From an uncultured Pelagibacteraceae bacterium (lineage in GTDB: Bacteria > Pseudomonadota > Alphaproteobacteria > Pelagibacterales > Pelagibacteraceae): a stretch of DNA of 39,945 bases. The stretch's first letter is position 1. Every line of letters begins with the position of its first letter. The position numbers and the translations under genes were made by a program. Under the pieces are notes generated by a model. That model was not told where the DNA came from. It worked only from the letters and a program-made list of their open reading frames with translations, and did not search any database. Shown here in pieces: positions 30,027-38,628 of the stretch. The stretch is from assembly GCA_902633125.1 (NCBI GenBank), contig CACPEZ010000006.1, forward strand, positions 1 through 39,945. The letters run 5' to 3'.

Positions 30027-33000
30027 TTAATAGTTCTGTCTCCAAGAACTTCTATAACTAGATGTTCCACCTGCAGCAGCTTCAATGCTAACTAAGTCTT
30101 TTATACTTCCAGCAGATTGACCAGCAATGTTTGCAAACAGCTTACCTGCAAAAACTACAATTTTGGATAAAACACCTTGTCCAACATATTTACAAGTATC
30201 TCCTCTTCTCAAATTTTTAAGTTGAGATGAGAAATTTGTTCCACATTCATCATCAACTCCACAAATAAATGCATCACCTAGACTACATTTATTAACCGAT
30301 GATGTTGGTTGATAAATTGGAAAATATACCAATCCACTTGATACTGTTGGTTCAGCAGTAACTTTCTGAGATTTATCTAATTTTATATACCAACCGGTAT
30401 CAGTTGAGGTTGGACATTTAGCACCTGTTTTGTCTTTTGTGGTATTTTTACATTTTGTTAAATCAGCAGCTTTTTTAGGAACCGCTACATCTCTATAATC
30501 TGGATAATGAGGATCTCTAATACCAATCATTAAGTTGTCTGTACCATTACTTGTATTTCCTATTCTCTCATAATCTCCAGTTCCAGCATATAACCATAAT
30601 GAATTAGTAGTTTGTCCAATTGTTGCGTCCATAGAATGATACATATATCTACCATTAGTTTGGTTTGAACCTGCCTTAAATAATGTTGTGCTATCATACA
30701 TCTTTAAAGCTTTACCTGTTCCATCATTTCTATTATTCGTTAAATTAAACTTAGTAATTTTTCCTTCAAGATCACTCATGTAGACAAGCGCACCTCTAAA
30801 ATCAATTCCTCTTGCGGTATCTGCTGTAATTACAACTGGTGAACCTGGTGTTGAATTAACGATATCGTTCGTCAGCATATCCTCAATATCTATTCTTTTT
30901 TCAAGTTTACCTGGGAACGTTGTATCCTCAAGATTAACAATTGTTAAATTAGAACCAACTCCTGAGTTTTGAACACCGTATCCTCCACCCATAATTGCAA
31001 CATAAATATCATCTTCTAAATTATTATCTCCTGGACCTTTATTTGGCATTCTTATTATTCTAGGAGACGACCAAGTTCCACCTAATTCACTATAATCATA
31101 TTCAGGTTGGCTTAATACTCCAGTTTGTGCTGAGCCAGGCTTAATATGTAAAGCCATATTCGAACTACTTAAGTTACAAGCTGTATTTGGATTACTTGCA
31201 CATGGATCTGATCCATAAAATTTTAATGTTTTATTTATCAAAGTGATCTCGGTTGCTGCCTTTGTTTGAGCTTGCCCACCACTACCAGGCGGCGCAGGAA
31301 TTGTGATTGTAGAGGATTTCACTGTAAAGTTAGTAAATGGTTTGTCGTCAATTAATATTGAAACATCAGATTTACTCAAATTAGGAACATCTAAAGTCCA
31401 AACATTGCTTTGCTGGCATGCGGTTGATTCATCACTTTTACATGTAAAATCAGTAGAATTATTCGTTCTCACAGTATTAGACTCAAAGAAGCTTGCTAAG
31501 TCATAAATTTTTTTGATGTAATCATAACTTGAGATAGTCCCGTTATGATCCATTACATGGACTTGAGTTTGAATTCCATCATTAAGTACTGAATATAGAT
31601 GCATTGGTGCATCTCGATCTGTAATATCTAACACAGAAAATCCTGCGCCACCTCTACCATATGGAACCATTAGTATTGTGTGCCACTCTTTTTTATTATC
31701 ATAAGGACCTTTATAAAACATATCATGCGCGGTAACAGATCCATCGACACCATAAATAGCATTAGAACCACCAACACCACTTCTATTTAAATTTACGTTA
31801 ACCATATTTGGCATTGATGATGCAATAAACGGTGGAACAAATGCCCAAATTTCGTTACCAGTTTTTCCATCAAATGCATGAAGCATACCGTCATTTGCGC
31901 CAACATAAACTGTTTCTTTTCTTGAAGAATGTTTTTGTGCAAATGAAGAATAATTTTTCAAAGATCTCCAATAAGACTCTTGATTTCTTCCAGCAAAAGC
32001 CGTTTCAGCTGATGGTTTCGAAACTACCACTAATTCTGAATGGTAAATATCTCCAAGAGGGTTAGGTCTTGTTTCAGTTAAATTACAATCACCATCATAA
32101 TCAAAATAATCTTGTCCTCTAACAAACTGTATTAGGCCTTTAATGTCATCTTCATTATCATTTTGAACTGAAGCAACATTTTTACATCTTTGCGTATTAG
32201 TAGGGTTATCACTTTTACTATGATAATTTGGCACTTCATTATTTGTATGAGTAAACAATTTATCAATATCTTTATAGTTTGATGTTACCCAATTATTTAA
32301 ATTACTATAACCAGAATTCGCAGATGTATTTGGAAGGTGGGTCCAAATTTTTCTGTCATCTGTTCTTCTTTTTTCAAGTAATTCGGCTGCATCCCAATTC
32401 TTTTTACCAACATTACCATTTGAGTCTATCGCAGTACTTTTTAGTGTTCCTTTCCACTCTTTATTTTGCTCATAATCGAATTGAGCTTGATATAAAGACC
32501 CACCTTGTTCAATTGTTGCTGTAATTGCAGGTGCAGAGAAAGATAACTTCTGAGCAATAATTTGTGATATGGCAGCTTTTAATTGCGTCTTTAGAGATTG
32601 AGTGGTTCTTGCTACAATAACGCTATTAGTTCCACCTGTTTGTGCCATCCTATTAAAGTTTCTTACACCACCATTTGATAGTCCCGTTCCATAAGCTACA
32701 GTAAAAGTCTTTATCTTATGTGAATTTAATAATTTTGAAACTCTTCTAGCGGCACCGTTGTGATTATACCAATCTCCATCACCTATAACTAAAACATAAC
32801 TATTTTGACAAGTTAAGTTTTTATCTATTGGAGATAAAGTACTGTGCAAATAATATTCTTCAGCTTGTTTTGCCCAGTTATCAGCATTTGTTCCACCACC
32901 AGGCTGAACTGATTTTATGATCGAATTGATTTTTGCCGCCCCTTGTTTATGTGCTCTTACTTTTATACAAGCTCTACTAGTACAAGGTGTGGCTCTTCCA

Positions 33001-34175
33001 TTAGTTATATCCCCAGTCCAAGTTCTAAAACCAGACCCACTATTATCCCACGACCAGTAACCAAATCCAAAATTCACTCCTGCTGTTAAGGAACTATCAG
33101 TAACAATTGATTGAATAGCTTCATGGGCACCCGTCATTCTTGTTCCAGCAGAACCCCCAAATTCTTTATCAAAATTTAAATCCAGGTCAAATGCTTGAAC
33201 ACTTTGTTTATGATAATTGGAACTTAGCACTCTGTTGTTAACTTTATCTACGGTTAAACCCCATGCATAATACATTCTAACATTTCCAGACTTTGATGCA
33301 GTTCTTCCATACCTTCCAACGTTTTTAATTGAGTCAGTGCCATTTCTTGATGCGTTTAATGTAACTTTAGAAACTCTATGATTTGACCAATCATTACCAT
33401 ATAATATAAATTCATTTGATGGATGATGATCCATTCCATATGAGTAGTACCACCAACCAACATTTATTCTGCTAGACCAATTTGTATTTATGCAACCGTT
33501 ACTTCCAATCGTGAATCTATAAAGGTAACGATAATATTGCACATAAAAATTTTCTCGTTTATAATCTGGGGTCTGTCCATAATAACGACCGTAAGAACTT
33601 AAATTACCTGAAAATGGACAACTTACTTGTGAAGGAGTTGCTCCAGATATATTGTACGTCAACATACCCCCATTTCCTGCAGCATACAAAAAATTTTGAG
33701 CAATCGAGACTTGTCTTGCATATCGTAAACTTGCGCTCCAATCACAGTTGCCGTTTGAAAGATCAATCCTAAAAACTCTATGTTGATAAAAAGAGGCAAC
33801 ATATAATTTATTATTATGCACCTTCATATTCATTGGATAATAAGATCTGCAATTACCTGATCCTCTATAAATTCCATTACGTCCAAAGCTGGTATCATTT
33901 TTCTTTGTTGAATAAGTCATTTTTTTTATTCCACGTATCCAATATTGACCTACATAAATATCGCCACTACTATCGGTTGCTACACTGTAAGGATAAGAAA
34001 ACCCGTCTCCACTCGTCATTCTAACACTCATACTTCCAGACTTATCTAAAAGGATTAATACATTAGCTGGAACATCTGATATCCCAGAACCAGGTGGTAA
34101 ATTTTTTGCAAAACTATTATTAGAAAAAAAAGATAAAATTAAAATGACTTTCAAAATTAAAAGTTTCAGTTTCAT
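30027..34175 (-). CDS. pilY1: PilY1-like type IV pilus tip adhesin / assembly factor
   Basis: The 1382-residue secreted protein has a signal peptide (about 1-23). A VWA-type MIDAS start DKSGSM (44-49) is followed by about 290 residues rich in propeller-like repeats (about 60-340; e.g. NNKLYVASFYQHRVFRIDLS). VWA features then resume: GGGTN (Thr429) and VIGDGDW (Asp466). The C-terminal half is the PilY1/PilC beta-propeller (ETVYVGANDGMLHAFDGKTG, then a GGAGFSVLDITD segment). In the family PilY1 caps the pilus, and supports adhesion and retraction control. It lies 2 bases after an unknown secreted-protein gene and follows the minor pilin genes, the usual location. Confidence 0.92.
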   Translation of the reverse strand: MKLKLLILKVILILSFFSNNSFAKNLPPGSGISDVPANVLILLDKSGSMSVRMTSGDGFSYPYSVATDSSGDIYVGQYWIRGIKKMTYSTKKNDTSFGRNGIYRGSGNCRSYYPMNMKVHNNKLYVASFYQHRVFRIDLSNGNCDWSASLRYARQVSIAQNFLYAAGNGGMLTYNISGATPSQVSCPFSGNLSSYGRYYGQTPDYKRENFYVQYYRYLYRFTIGSNGCINTNWSSRINVGWWYYSYGMDHHPSNEFILYGNDWSNHRVSKVTLNASRNGTDSIKNVGRYGRTASKSGNVRMYYAWGLTVDKVNNRVLSSNYHKQSVQAFDLDLNFDKEFGGSAGTRMTGAHEAIQSIVTDSSLTAGVNFGFGYWSWDNSGSGFRTWTGDITNGRATPCTSRACIKVRAHKQGAAKINSIIKSVQPGGGTNADNWAKQAEEYYLHSTLSPIDKNLTCQNSYVLVIGDGDWYNHNGAARRVSKLLNSHKIKTFTVAYGTGLSNGGVRNFNRMAQTGGTNSVIVARTTQSLKTQLKAAISQIIAQKLSFSAPAITATIEQGGSLYQAQFDYEQNKEWKGTLKSTAIDSNGNVGKKNWDAAELLEKRRTDDRKIWTHLPNTSANSGYSNLNNWVTSNYKDIDKLFTHTNNEVPNYHSKSDNPTNTQRCKNVASVQNDNEDDIKGLIQFVRGQDYFDYDGDCNLTETRPNPLGDIYHSELVVVSKPSAETAFAGRNQESYWRSLKNYSSFAQKHSSRKETVYVGANDGMLHAFDGKTGNEIWAFVPPFIASSMPNMVNVNLNRSGVGGSNAIYGVDGSVTAHDMFYKGPYDNKKEWHTILMVPYGRGGAGFSVLDITDRDAPMHLYSVLNDGIQTQVHVMDHNGTISSYDYIKKIYDLASFFESNTVRTNNSTDFTCKSDESTACQQSNVWTLDVPNLSKSDVSILIDDKPFTNFTVKSSTITIPAPPGSGGQAQTKAATEITLINKTLKFYGSDPCASNPNTACNLSSSNMALHIKPGSAQTGVLSQPEYDYSELGGTWSSPRIIRMPNKGPGDNNLEDDIYVAIMGGGYGVQNSGVGSNLTIVNLEDTTFPGKLEKRIDIEDMLTNDIVNSTPGSPVVITADTARGIDFRGALVYMSDLEGKITKFNLTNNRNDGTGKALKMYDSTTLFKAGSNQTNGRYMYHSMDATIGQTTNSLWLYAGTGDYERIGNTSNGTDNLMIGIRDPHYPDYRDVAVPKKAADLTKCKNTTKDKTGAKCPTSTDTGWYIKLDKSQKVTAEPTVSSGLVYFPIYQPTSSVNKCSLGDAFICGVDDECGTNFSSQLKNLRRGDTCKYVGQGVLSKIVVFAGKLFANIAGQSAGSIKDLVSIEAAAGGTSSYRSSWRQNY

Positions 34176-34177
34176 AA

Positions 34178-34735
34178 TTATTGCTCTTGCTCCATTTTCT
34201 CTAACTCAACTTCAAGATCATAGTAAAATTTACCTAATTTTTCATCGTATTCTACAGTTGTAATCATTAATTCTTCTTCAAAAAGTTCTTCTTCACCAAG
34301 CATTCTTTTATATACAATGACATCATTATTACTTTTTTCCCAAATTTTGAAACTATCAAAAATTTGTGGATTTTGTCCTGTATCAAAATCACCGTAAACT
34401 TTTTTAACATATCTCATTAATGTTAATTTATTATTCTCAGTGTTTTTACCATCGTTCATAACAATCATTCTAATGGCAGCTAATTTTGCAGCATCTTCTG
34501 TTTCGCCTAGAAATACATATTCTACTGCAATATCATCATTTAAATTATCATTTGGACATAACTCTGGCGACGGAACAGGCATATAAAATTGGCCTTTAAA
34601 ACCTGGTAACGGTTGACCAAATTTATCAAAAATTTTTTTACCACTATCTCCAATATCAATTAAAAAATCACAAGCAGCTTGGACAGGAGAACTAAAAATT
34701 GAAAAAATTATAATAAATTTGATTAAATTTTTCAT
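34178..34735 (-). CDS. Secreted protein of unknown function in the minor-pilin/pilY1 operon
   Basis: The 185-residue protein has a signal peptide (MKNLIKFIIIFSIFSSPVQA, cleavage near 20). The mature part starts with CDFLIDIGDSGKKIFDKFG, has a second Cys (PELCPND, about residue 60), which could form a disulfide with Cys22, and a strongly acidic C-terminus (EEELFEEEL..., ELEKMEQEQ). I do not recognise a family. It ends 2 bases before the pilY1 start and starts 43 bp after pilX, so it belongs to the pilus operon. Placement suggests a periplasmic partner of PilY1 or the minor pilins, comparable in position (not shown in sequence) to PilY2-like accessory proteins. Confidence 0.85.
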   Translation of the reverse strand: MKNLIKFIIIFSIFSSPVQAACDFLIDIGDSGKKIFDKFGQPLPGFKGQFYMPVPSPELCPNDNLNDDIAVEYVFLGETEDAAKLAAIRMIVMNDGKNTENNKLTLMRYVKKVYGDFDTGQNPQIFDSFKIWEKSNNDVIVYKRMLGEEELFEEELMITTVEYDEKLGKFYYDLEVELEKMEQEQ

Positions 34736-34778
34736 AGATTAAGAAATATTATTATAACTCTTTATATTTGTCGTCATT

Positions 34779-35471
34779 TTATTTAGGTAATACAATCACA
34801 CTTTCTAAAGCAACTACCATTCTTTCATTGCCTTTCTTTAAACCACAGCCATAAATTCGATAAGCCATTCCATCATTTCCTTTGTCAGTTGAGCCTTTTT
34901 TGATACTAGAACCAGTACCTCTAAAAGGTGCAGCACCAATTCTTATGACAAAAAATTCATAAAAATAATTATAAAGTTTTTCTGCTTCTTTTCTCTCATC
35001 ATTAGTTGCAGTATTAAAACTGTCACGGACTAATTTTCCGAAATTCCAACTTTGTGCAGCTACAACATCATAGAAATTTCCACTTAATCTAACCTTGTCT
35101 AAGTCCTTAAAGCTATTAGCGCAGAAATTTTCTGTATTATAATAAAGGGAGCTATTGCTAGAATTATAATTGATCCTGTAATTAGCCATATTACCGTTCC
35201 ATTGAGTGTTATTAGCTGGTAAATTTCTCTTAGATGTATCTCTTACATGATTTTGAGTACTCCAAGGTCCTAAAAATTGATTGAGTACATATTTTTCACC
35301 TTCGATCAAAGCTGTTTCAGCAATATAGAAAGTTTGTTGATACTCATCACTCTTATTATTACTTTGATGGTCACCTGCTGATATTACAATTAATGCCCCT
35401 CCCATTAATGACATTGCAAGCATTAAGACTAAAGATAATACTAGCGCAAAACCTTGTTCATTTTTTTTCAT
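34779..35471 (-). CDS. pilX: PilX-like minor pilin
   Basis: The 230-residue protein has a short basic leader ending in Gly (MKKNEQG) followed by a hydrophobic helix FALVLSLVLMLAMSLMGGAL, the form cut by PilD. As in many PilX proteins, there is no Glu at position 5 of the mature protein. ISAGDHQSNNKSDEYQQTFYIAE after the helix is typical of PilX. It would belong to the tip complex with PilV, PilW and PilY1. Its ATG overlaps the pilW stop by one base. Confidence 0.85.
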   Translation of the reverse strand: MKKNEQGFALVLSLVLMLAMSLMGGALIVISAGDHQSNNKSDEYQQTFYIAETALIEGEKYVLNQFLGPWSTQNHVRDTSKRNLPANNTQWNGNMANYRINYNSSNSSLYYNTENFCANSFKDLDKVRLSGNFYDVVAAQSWNFGKLVRDSFNTATNDERKEAEKLYNYFYEFFVIRIGAAPFRGTGSSIKKGSTDKGNDGMAYRIYGCGLKKGNERMVVALESVIVLPK

Positions 35472-36310
35472 TATTCCATTCCCAAATTTCTTGCATGAGC
35501 AGTTACAATAATTGTATCTCTTAAATATTTGTCAGTTTTCTTTTTATTTCTAGTTGAGTCTTTTAATGCAAATACATCTCTAATTTTAGAATTTCTAAAA
35601 AAATTTTTTGTTGATCTAACAGTTAATGCGATATCAACAGTTTTGATTTTATAAATTAAATCTTTATTTACATTTGTTGCAGAAGGTGGTGGATTGATTA
35701 ACATTCCTTTTTCGTCAACAGGATTAAAAATCATATCATCAACATAGTCTACAACCAGTTGATCATCATATGTTTTGTCATTGTTATCTGTTGTAGGATC
35801 ATCCCATCTACCTGATGTATTATTCCATTTAACTTTTTTTTTATAAACAGCAAAAGCATCGATTGGAGGGTATCCACCTCCACCTAATTGAGGTTGTGTT
35901 TTGTCAGGAATAGTAGATTTTTTGCATTTGTAAGTTATTTTATATCTCTCATATATGTATGCAGGTGTCCTACCTTGTTTATAATTTACATCTCCATAAA
36001 CAATATCGATTTTATCACATTCTGAAAAATTCACATATTTAGTAATTAGAATTGGAATATGCTCATTTGATGTTTTGATATTATCATTGAAATACATAAA
36101 CCCAGCATTTCTAATATCTCTCATAATCATTCCAACAACATCTCTTCCAGCTGTTGAAATTTTTGCTCGATCGGTAACTTGAGAGTAAGTATTATTAACA
36201 ACGGTGTATGAGGTGAACATAGCACCCATCATCACAACAGAAATTAAAATTCCAATTAGAATTTCTATTAAAGTTACACCTGCAATATTGCTTAATTTTT
36301 TTCTCATCAA
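35471..36310 (-). CDS. pilW: PilW-like minor pilin
   Basis: The 279-residue prepilin has leader MMRKKLSNIAG, cleaved before VTLIEILIGILISVVMMGAM, with Glu5 present. The N-terminal helix continues as FTSYTVVNNTYSQVTDRAKI, followed by a beta-rich domain with VGMIMRDIRNAGFM, a PilW-type segment. A Gly-rich turn (QLGGGGYPPID) is near the middle. The start overlaps the pilV stop by 4 bases (ATGA), and its stop overlaps pilX. It is expected in the pilus-tip complex. Confidence 0.87.
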   Translation of the reverse strand: MMRKKLSNIAGVTLIEILIGILISVVMMGAMFTSYTVVNNTYSQVTDRAKISTAGRDVVGMIMRDIRNAGFMYFNDNIKTSNEHIPILITKYVNFSECDKIDIVYGDVNYKQGRTPAYIYERYKITYKCKKSTIPDKTQPQLGGGGYPPIDAFAVYKKKVKWNNTSGRWDDPTTDNNDKTYDDQLVVDYVDDMIFNPVDEKGMLINPPPSATNVNKDLIYKIKTVDIALTVRSTKNFFRNSKIRDVFALKDSTRNKKKTDKYLRDTIIVTAHARNLGME

Positions 36311-36882
36311 TTAAATTGAAAATATAAATACTTTTTCTTTTTGCCGTCGTTTAAATTGACTTCCATTTTTCCTAGATACCACTTTTCGTAAACACCATTA
36401 CCTTTGTAATTTGTAGTGTTGTTATATTTGCAGTTATTTGCTGAAGCGTTGTTATTACAGATTTCATAAATTTTGAGAATTTTATTATCTTTATTTCCCT
36501 TACATTTTAGTCTTTCTTTAGAAAATCTTTTATCCCATTTTTGAAATTTGTTTTGGACAGCATTATTAAAATTGGTAGATGATGTACCTCTATTAGAACA
36601 GTTTGCCATACTCCAAGAATTATTTATTAAATAATCTTTAAATTTTACATCTGTAGTAGGAGAGTTAGAGTCTCTTTCAGAAATTAAGTCTTCTGCTACC
36701 ATTGATACCAAATAATTTGCCTTTGTTCTTTCTCCAGAAACATCAATTGATTGAACTGAATAATTAACCATCTGAAAAACTGCAACAAATCCAATGCCTA
36801 TAATTGCTGTTGAAACCAAGGCTTCAAGCAGGGTCATTCCTTTTTCTGACAATTTAGTTTTGCCTAGTCCAATCACTTCCAC
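36307..36882 (-). CDS. pilV: PilV-like minor pilin
   Basis: The prepilin motif is SEKG-MTLLEALVSTAIIGIG, with Glu5 present. The longest reading uses GTG at 36882 (191 residues) and overlaps fimT by 29 bp. A TTG at 36852, one base after the fimT stop, would give the shorter, more typical leader MSEKG. GTG at 36876, preceded by GGAG, is a third option. The start is therefore uncertain. The remainder is a short pilin-type domain with two or three Cys (CSNRG, CKGNKDN, CNNNASANNC). The family role is in the minor-pilin priming complex. Confidence 0.82.
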   Translation of the reverse strand: MEVIGLGKTKLSEKGMTLLEALVSTAIIGIGFVAVFQMVNYSVQSIDVSGERTKANYLVSMVAEDLISERDSNSPTTDVKFKDYLINNSWSMANCSNRGTSSTNFNNAVQNKFQKWDKRFSKERLKCKGNKDNKILKIYEICNNNASANNCKYNNTTNYKGNGVYEKWYLGKMEVNLNDGKKKKYLYFQFN

Positions 36883-37507
36883 TCCATTTAAATTTACTTA
36901 TATTACCAAATCTAGTCCATTCAACCAAGTATGCAGGTTTTTCCAACCCACCTCCTTGATCCAAAGGACATTTGCCACCATTACTTGCGTTTGATGTTGT
37001 ACAAAGTATCAAATATTGGTTTGTTAATCTATTTTCGACTGTAACATTTAAATTATTTTTTAAGGTTCCATGTGCTTTAAAATAACTTCCATCCTTAGAA
37101 AAACAAACAGCACCGTCTTTGCTAATATGTGTTGATATTTTTTTTGTTGTTTCATCAACTTGGTTATTGTCCCAGTAACTACCACTAGAAGTATTACATT
37201 CAATAGTTTGTGCATTATTTAATTTAATTGATAACGAAGTTGCATCCATTCCTTTTGAAACAAATTTTGTTGATGAGGTTCCGTTGGGTGTTACTCTAAA
37301 TTGAACAAAGGGATAATTTCCTCTTTGAGATAATGTATTTACAGATGAAAGCATAGTTGCTGCTTTTTCCATTGCAGCTCTTAACTCTCTATCTTGTCGC
37401 CAATTTGAAAAATTTGGATAAGCAACAGCGGAAATTATTGCTACTATTGTAATAACAACTAGTAACTCTAAAATTGTAAATCCTTTAATGTTCTGATCTT
37501 GCTGCAC
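36854..37507 (-). CDS. fimT: GspH/FimT-type minor pseudopilin
   Basis: The 217-residue prepilin has leader MQQDQNIKG, cleaved before FTILELLVVITIVAIISAVA with Glu5. After the helix the AYPNFSNWRQDRELRAAMEKAATML segment matches the GspH/FimT pattern, followed by a beta-rich C-terminal domain with a likely disulfide (ECNTS, and a CTTSNASNGGKC segment). It overlaps the pilT 3' end by 23 bp and is first in the run of four minor pilins. Naming as FimT or FimU cannot be separated from sequence alone. Confidence 0.82.
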   Translation of the reverse strand: MQQDQNIKGFTILELLVVITIVAIISAVAYPNFSNWRQDRELRAAMEKAATMLSSVNTLSQRGNYPFVQFRVTPNGTSSTKFVSKGMDATSLSIKLNNAQTIECNTSSGSYWDNNQVDETTKKISTHISKDGAVCFSKDGSYFKAHGTLKNNLNVTVENRLTNQYLILCTTSNASNGGKCPLDQGGGLEKPAYLVEWTRFGNISKFKWSGSDWTRQN

Positions 37508-38501
37508 CTGGATCTATTTTCCCTGATTTCGCTAATTCTTCAAGAGATTTTTCCATGGTAATCATTCCATCTCTAACTGCTGTTTGCATTATACTTGGAA
37601 TTTGGTGAATTTTTGCTTCTCTAATCAAGTTTTGTATAGGTGCGGTACATTTCATTATTTCAAATGCACCAACTCTTCCTGCGCCGTCTCTAGTCTTTAA
37701 CAATCTTTGGGTCACAACCATTTTAAGAGAAGTTGAAATTTGAGCTCGAATTTGTTCCTGTTGTTCAGGAGGAAACACATCTATTATTCTGTTAATTGTA
37801 CTCGGTGCACCACTCGTGTGCAAAGTTCCAAATACTAAGTGACCAGTTTCTGCTGCTGTTAATGCAAGACTTATTGTTTCAAGATCTCTCATCTCACCAA
37901 CAAGGATTACATCAGGGTCTTCTCTTAAAGCTGCTTTTAATGCCGCTGCAAAAGTTTCTGTTTGTTTCCCCACCTCTCTATGTGAGACAATACTTTTATT
38001 GTCTTTATGAATAAATTCTACAGGGTCCTCAACTGTGATTATATTTGCAGTTCTTGTTTTATTAATTTCATTTACTATTGCTGCAAGTGTTGTTGATTTA
38101 CCAGAGCCAGTTGGACCTGTTACTAAAACTAAACCTTTATGAAAATCAACAATATCATATAGAGCTTGTGGTAAGTTGAATTGCTCCATATCTGGAATTT
38201 TACTTTCAACTCTTCTACAAACACATGCAGGTCCATTAATCGTTTTATAAAAATTCGCTCTAAATCTTAAACCACTTAGGGTAACTGATGTATCAAGTTC
38301 GTGTGTTTTTTCAAATTTATTTAATTCATGTTCATTACAATTCATTGAAAGCAGATCTTTTAGATCTTGAGCTGTAACCATGACTTCCTGGACTTTTATT
38401 ATTTCTCCAGTTTGTCTATATGCAAGTGGAGATCCTGCTCTGATATGAAAATCAGAGATTTTTTTATTATCTTTGGCTAGTTGTTCTAACTTTTCAAACA
38501 T
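37485..38501 (-). CDS. pilT: Type IV pilus retraction ATPase PilT
   Basis: This hexameric motor drives pilus disassembly. The ATG at 38501 has an AAAGGG Shine-Dalgarno and gives 338 residues beginning MFEKLEQLAKDNKKISDFHI, matching PilT N-termini. A longer reading from TTG at 38561 would add 20 residues and is less likely. Motifs are Walker A GPTGSGKS (129-136), Walker B EDPDVILVGEMRD (about 194-206), the His-box GHLVFGTLHTS, and the retraction-specific LIREAKIHQIPSIMQT near the C-terminus. It heads the pilT-fimT-pilV-pilW-pilX operon, an unusual location; PilT often sits elsewhere. No pilB lies in the window. Confidence 0.93.
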   Translation of the reverse strand: MFEKLEQLAKDNKKISDFHIRAGSPLAYRQTGEIIKVQEVMVTAQDLKDLLSMNCNEHELNKFEKTHELDTSVTLSGLRFRANFYKTINGPACVCRRVESKIPDMEQFNLPQALYDIVDFHKGLVLVTGPTGSGKSTTLAAIVNEINKTRTANIITVEDPVEFIHKDNKSIVSHREVGKQTETFAAALKAALREDPDVILVGEMRDLETISLALTAAETGHLVFGTLHTSGAPSTINRIIDVFPPEQQEQIRAQISTSLKMVVTQRLLKTRDGAGRVGAFEIMKCTAPIQNLIREAKIHQIPSIMQTAVRDGMITMEKSLEELAKSGKIDPGAARSEH

Positions 38502-38628
38502 AAAACCCTTTGTACTATAAAATTGACTTGTTTTACCAATTAATTTTTGTAAAAAACCCAATTTGAATATCAGGTGTTTTTATTCTAGTAAAAGTTGAGT
38601 ATAAAGTTAAAATTCGTTTATAAAATTT

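Noticed and set aside
38502..38561. TTG at 38561 as the pilT start
   Set aside because: The 20 extra residues are not typical of PilT, and the ATG at 38501 has a better Shine-Dalgarno and family-like N-terminus.
38595..38624. TTGAGT-18 bp-TATAAA as the promoter for the PilM-PilN gene
   Set aside because: Its predicted start would fall on or just past the ATG at 38629, so it was not listed as a feature; the real promoter in the pilT/pilM spacer is unresolved.
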